DNA of 8,998 bases from Flavobacteriales bacterium. Its GTDB lineage: Bacteria > Bacteroidota > Bacteroidia > Flavobacteriales_D > Parvicellaceae. Below are positions 8,401 through 8,998 of the stretch, piece by piece (the stretch's first letter is position 1; the number at the start of each line of letters is the position of its first letter). Under the pieces are notes generated by a model, which searched no databases, was not told the origin of the DNA, and worked only from the letters and a program-made list of their open reading frames with translations. The stretch is from positions 1-8,998 of the forward strand of contig JALTUD010000054.1 of the NCBI GenBank assembly GCA_027047735.1. Direction: 5' to 3'. The position numbers were made by a program, and so were the translations under genes.

Positions 8401-8549
8401 GCGGTTTTTATGACTACCACGGGTTGATTAAAATCAGGCATTAATTCATAACTTAGATTATTGAACCCAATGTATCCTAATAAAACAAAGACACTGAACA
8501 TCACGATAATGAGTGATGGTCTTTTTATTGATATTTCTGTTATATTCAT
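5436..8549 (-). CDS. RND-family efflux permease (HAE type, AcrB/MdtB-like)
   Basis: A 1037-residue inner-membrane proton antiporter, the pump subunit of a tripartite efflux system that moves drugs or other toxic compounds from periplasm or membrane to the outside. The length is typical and the frame intact. TM1 is about 11-30, the first periplasmic porter/docking region about 31-335, TM2-6 about 336-486, TM7 about 531-547, the second periplasmic region about 548-860, and TM8-12 about 862-1017. Proton-relay residues are present: D401 and D402 in GILVDDATVVLEN (TM4) and K931 in GLVVKNAILIVDF (TM10). The paired Asp favours the HAE (multidrug) branch over the metal-exporting HME branch. MNITEISIKRP is the standard RND start. 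No periplasmic adaptor or TolC-like channel gene is adjacent: downstream is a CDF transporter, and at least 449 bp upstream are gene-free. No TAnnTTTG motif is evident just upstream on the minus strand. The substrate is unknown. Confidence 0.95.
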   Translation of the reverse strand: MNITEISIKRPSLIIVMFSVFVLLGYIGFNNLSYELMPDFNQPVVVIKTAYPGAEPQEVETSVSKKIEDALSNLEGVDYLITKSLPNASVVIVNLKYGTDLDKTMQDAQRYIDNIRRDLPESILSPVMSKVSPNDLPIMSISATSDLPATVFYQKMKDDFLPQIQQIKGVAELTVLGGQEREIQVNVDQEKLKYYKISLYQVVEMIKRSGIDLPAGKVESDKESNSVRLVGKFHDIEEIENVQIGMSVPGSPVYVKDVATVKDGIKEITSISRYNGKNGIGILLKKQGDANAVDVSTAVRERFKRIEEQNAKDNVKFIIADDSTDNTIAAVDSVVDDLIMAVLLVSIVMLLFLHSFRNSIIVLVAIPTSLVTAFAVMWLLGYTLNLMTLLAMSLIIGILVDDATVVLENIQRHLDMGKDKRTASYDGRMEIGFSALSITLVDVVVFVPILFLQVFVADMLKQFSVVVITSTLTSLLVGFTLTPWMASRIGKSEELKPTNFFNKFLLWFERMLDGFIEIYTKQLKWVLNHKLVFGAIIILLFVLTGLMMKQNIIGKELIATGDQGKFKLSLEYDKSTSLHQNNLISKKVEDFILAQPDVETVFSNIGGPSTGIGSLGMGSPNKTEFTIQLKPKEERGNQPTEKYMTDLREELQKRYPQANYSIIGLGLIPRSAPVELTLSGSSQEEVMKTANEMVEVIKHIPGADNVRLSVEEGSPEYKVVPDKDIMQRLGLNTAYVGINLRTALTGNDDATMTEEGTEYPLRVRLDNFERKNYEDIENLTVINPRGLPLKVAQFAHVIRDNSPSLLERKDRQPSVTLTANALGRPSGSVAADVVKYVKENPLPQGINMTWGSDIKRQNDSFGALGSVLLVSFILIYLIMVALYDSYIYPFVVLFSIPVAVIGALLALNLTVTDLSLFALLGLIMLMGLVVKNAILIVDFTNQLKEKGLPYREALIEAGKERMRPILMTSISMVVGMLPIAMASGTASEWKNGLAWIIIGGVTSSLILTVYIVPVVYYVVDSVKEKVQTLLGKNSKLV

Positions 8550-8619
8550 TGTCTGTTTATTTCGTTTGTTTACTTTATCTTTTGTTTACGTTAGTTCTTC
8601 TCAAACATGGACAAAAACT

Positions 8620-8819
8620 CATTTTCTTTAGCGCTTATTTCACTGAGACCTAGTAGGTTTTGAAAACCTACTAGGTCTGAAAAAAGATTAGTCTCGCGTT
8701 AGGGATTGGTATCCCTAACCTGTATAAAATGAGTACCATAAAATGTTTTTATTTCCTTTATACTTCTTCAAAATTCTTTTCCATAGCTGGTGCTATGCAA
8801 AAGAATTTTTCATCGTCTA
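8620..8819. repeat. Structured repeat unit A (contains a 51-nt insertion)
   Basis: The order is CATTTTCTTT (8620-8629), an extra palindromic segment (8646-8696), a hairpin GTTAGGGAT/ATCCCTAAC (8698-8706 with 8711-8719, loop TGGT), a middle part, and a terminal hairpin. The terminal hairpin has an 11-bp outer stem (8770-8780 with 8799-8809), a C/C mismatch, and an inner stem CATAGC/GCTATG (8782-8787 with 8792-8797, loop TGGT). The unit ends with ATCGTCTA (8812-8819). Further pairings are possible: ACTCATTTT (8617-8625) with AAAATGAGT (8726-8734), and GTATAAA (8722-8728) with TTTATAC (8757-8763). From ATCCCTAAC to the end it aligns with unit B over 109 nt without gaps, at about 70% identity by hand count. 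Confidence 0.8.
8646..8678. repeat. 16-bp perfect palindrome inserted in unit A
   Basis: AGACCTAGTAGGTTTT (8646-8661) is followed by one G and then its exact reverse complement (8663-8678). Similar short palindromes are, from memory, common between genes in flavobacteria. Comparison with unit B shows that 8646-8696 is an extra 51 nt in unit A and that the extra segment starts exactly at the palindrome. It could also act as a bidirectional transcription stop. Confidence 0.85.
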
Positions 8820-8834
8820 AAGAATACTAAATTC

Positions 8835-8982
8835 CATTTTCTTTGCACTTACCTCAACTGCGTTAGGGATTGTATCCCTAACACGAGCAAAATAGACGAT
8901 ATAAAGCGTTTTTTGATTCCTTATCCGTCTTCATAAAAATTTTCCATAGCTGGGGCTATGCAAAATTTTTATTCATCGTCTA
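8835..8982. repeat. Structured repeat unit B
   Basis: Same order as unit A without the insertion. CATTTTCTTT (8835-8844) is followed by a hairpin GTTAGGGAT/ATCCCTAAC (8862-8870 with 8874-8882, loop TGT). The terminal hairpin has an 11-bp outer stem (8933-8943 with 8962-8972), a C/C mismatch, and an inner CATAGC/GCTATG stem (8945-8950 with 8955-8960, loop TGGG). It ends with ATCGTCTA (8975-8982). TAGACGAT (8893-8900) is complementary to ATCGTCTA both in this unit and at the end of unit A (8812-8819). The stretch ATCCCTAACACGAGCAAAAT matches the element near 2443-2462 at 18 of 20 positions. Confidence 0.8.
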
Positions 8983-8998
8983 AGAAACCAAAAATTCA

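Larger units (their letters stand above)
8550..8998. other. Gene-free repeat-bearing region upstream of the RND permease
   Basis: No ORF of useful length or known RNA gene is visible in either direction. Just upstream of the permease start lies a short direct repeat, TTTGTTTAC at 8565-8573 and 8581-8589. From about 8617 to the window edge the sequence consists of two homologous structured repeat units, described separately. The second unit ends with the sequence that precedes it (CATCGTCTAA at 8811 and again at 8974), so a further unit may follow outside the window. Confidence 0.75.

Noticed and set aside
8711..8870. Integron attC-like site: CCCTAAC and GTTAGGG at the ends of a palindromic stretch
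   Set aside because: The boxes miss one base of the RYYYAAC/GTTRRRY consensus, the span is longer than usual attC sites, and there are no cassette ORFs and no integrase in view.
8620..8982. CRISPR array
   Set aside because: Only two copies, each about 150-200 nt, diverged from each other and without regular unique spacers; no cas genes are present.

Overview
The window looks like chromosome from an AT-rich member of the Bacteroidota, most likely a flavobacterium. The evidence is a GyrB of Bacteroidota type, a PorP/SprF-like outer-membrane protein (a family tied to Bacteroidota type IX secretion), weak Shine-Dalgarno signals, and upstream motifs that fit the Bacteroidota promoter (TTG, 17-23 nt, TAnnTTTG). 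The species cannot be named from the sequence alone.

Layout: (1) 1-1544, minus strand, the first 514 codons of gyrB, cut by the window edge inside the TOPRIM metal-binding motif. (2) 1719-2198, minus, a lipoprotein monohaem cytochrome c with a His/Glu-rich linker; a strong terminator lies after its stop and a good promoter before its start. (3) 2199-2660, a divergent intergenic region holding a structured palindromic repeat. (4) 2661-3656, plus, a PorP/SprF-like beta-barrel protein, AT-rich. (5) 3697-5374, minus, a two-gene operon: an HMA-CDF cation transporter followed one base later by folD. (6) 5436-8549, minus, a full-length RND efflux permease of the proton-coupled HAE type. (7) 8550-8998, a gene-free stretch with two copies of a structured repeat.

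The protein genes form no obvious single pathway: DNA topology, periplasmic electron transfer, one-carbon metabolism and two exporters sit side by side. The RND permease has no periplasmic adaptor or outer-membrane channel gene beside it in the window, so its partners are farther upstream or elsewhere.

The most interesting material is non-coding. Two repeat units at 8620-8819 and 8835-8982 align almost without gaps. Their terminal hairpin is 11 bp in both, but four of the base pairs differ on both arms in a compensating way, so the structure is kept while the sequence drifts. Unit A also carries a clean 51-nt insertion that begins exactly with a 16-bp palindrome. A third relative at 2316-2462 shares the core ATCCCTAAC with a GCGAG or ACGAG tail and has its own perfect 18-bp and 11-bp hairpins. 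Together they suggest a mobile or RNA-like structured repeat family. No clear new protein-coding system was found.
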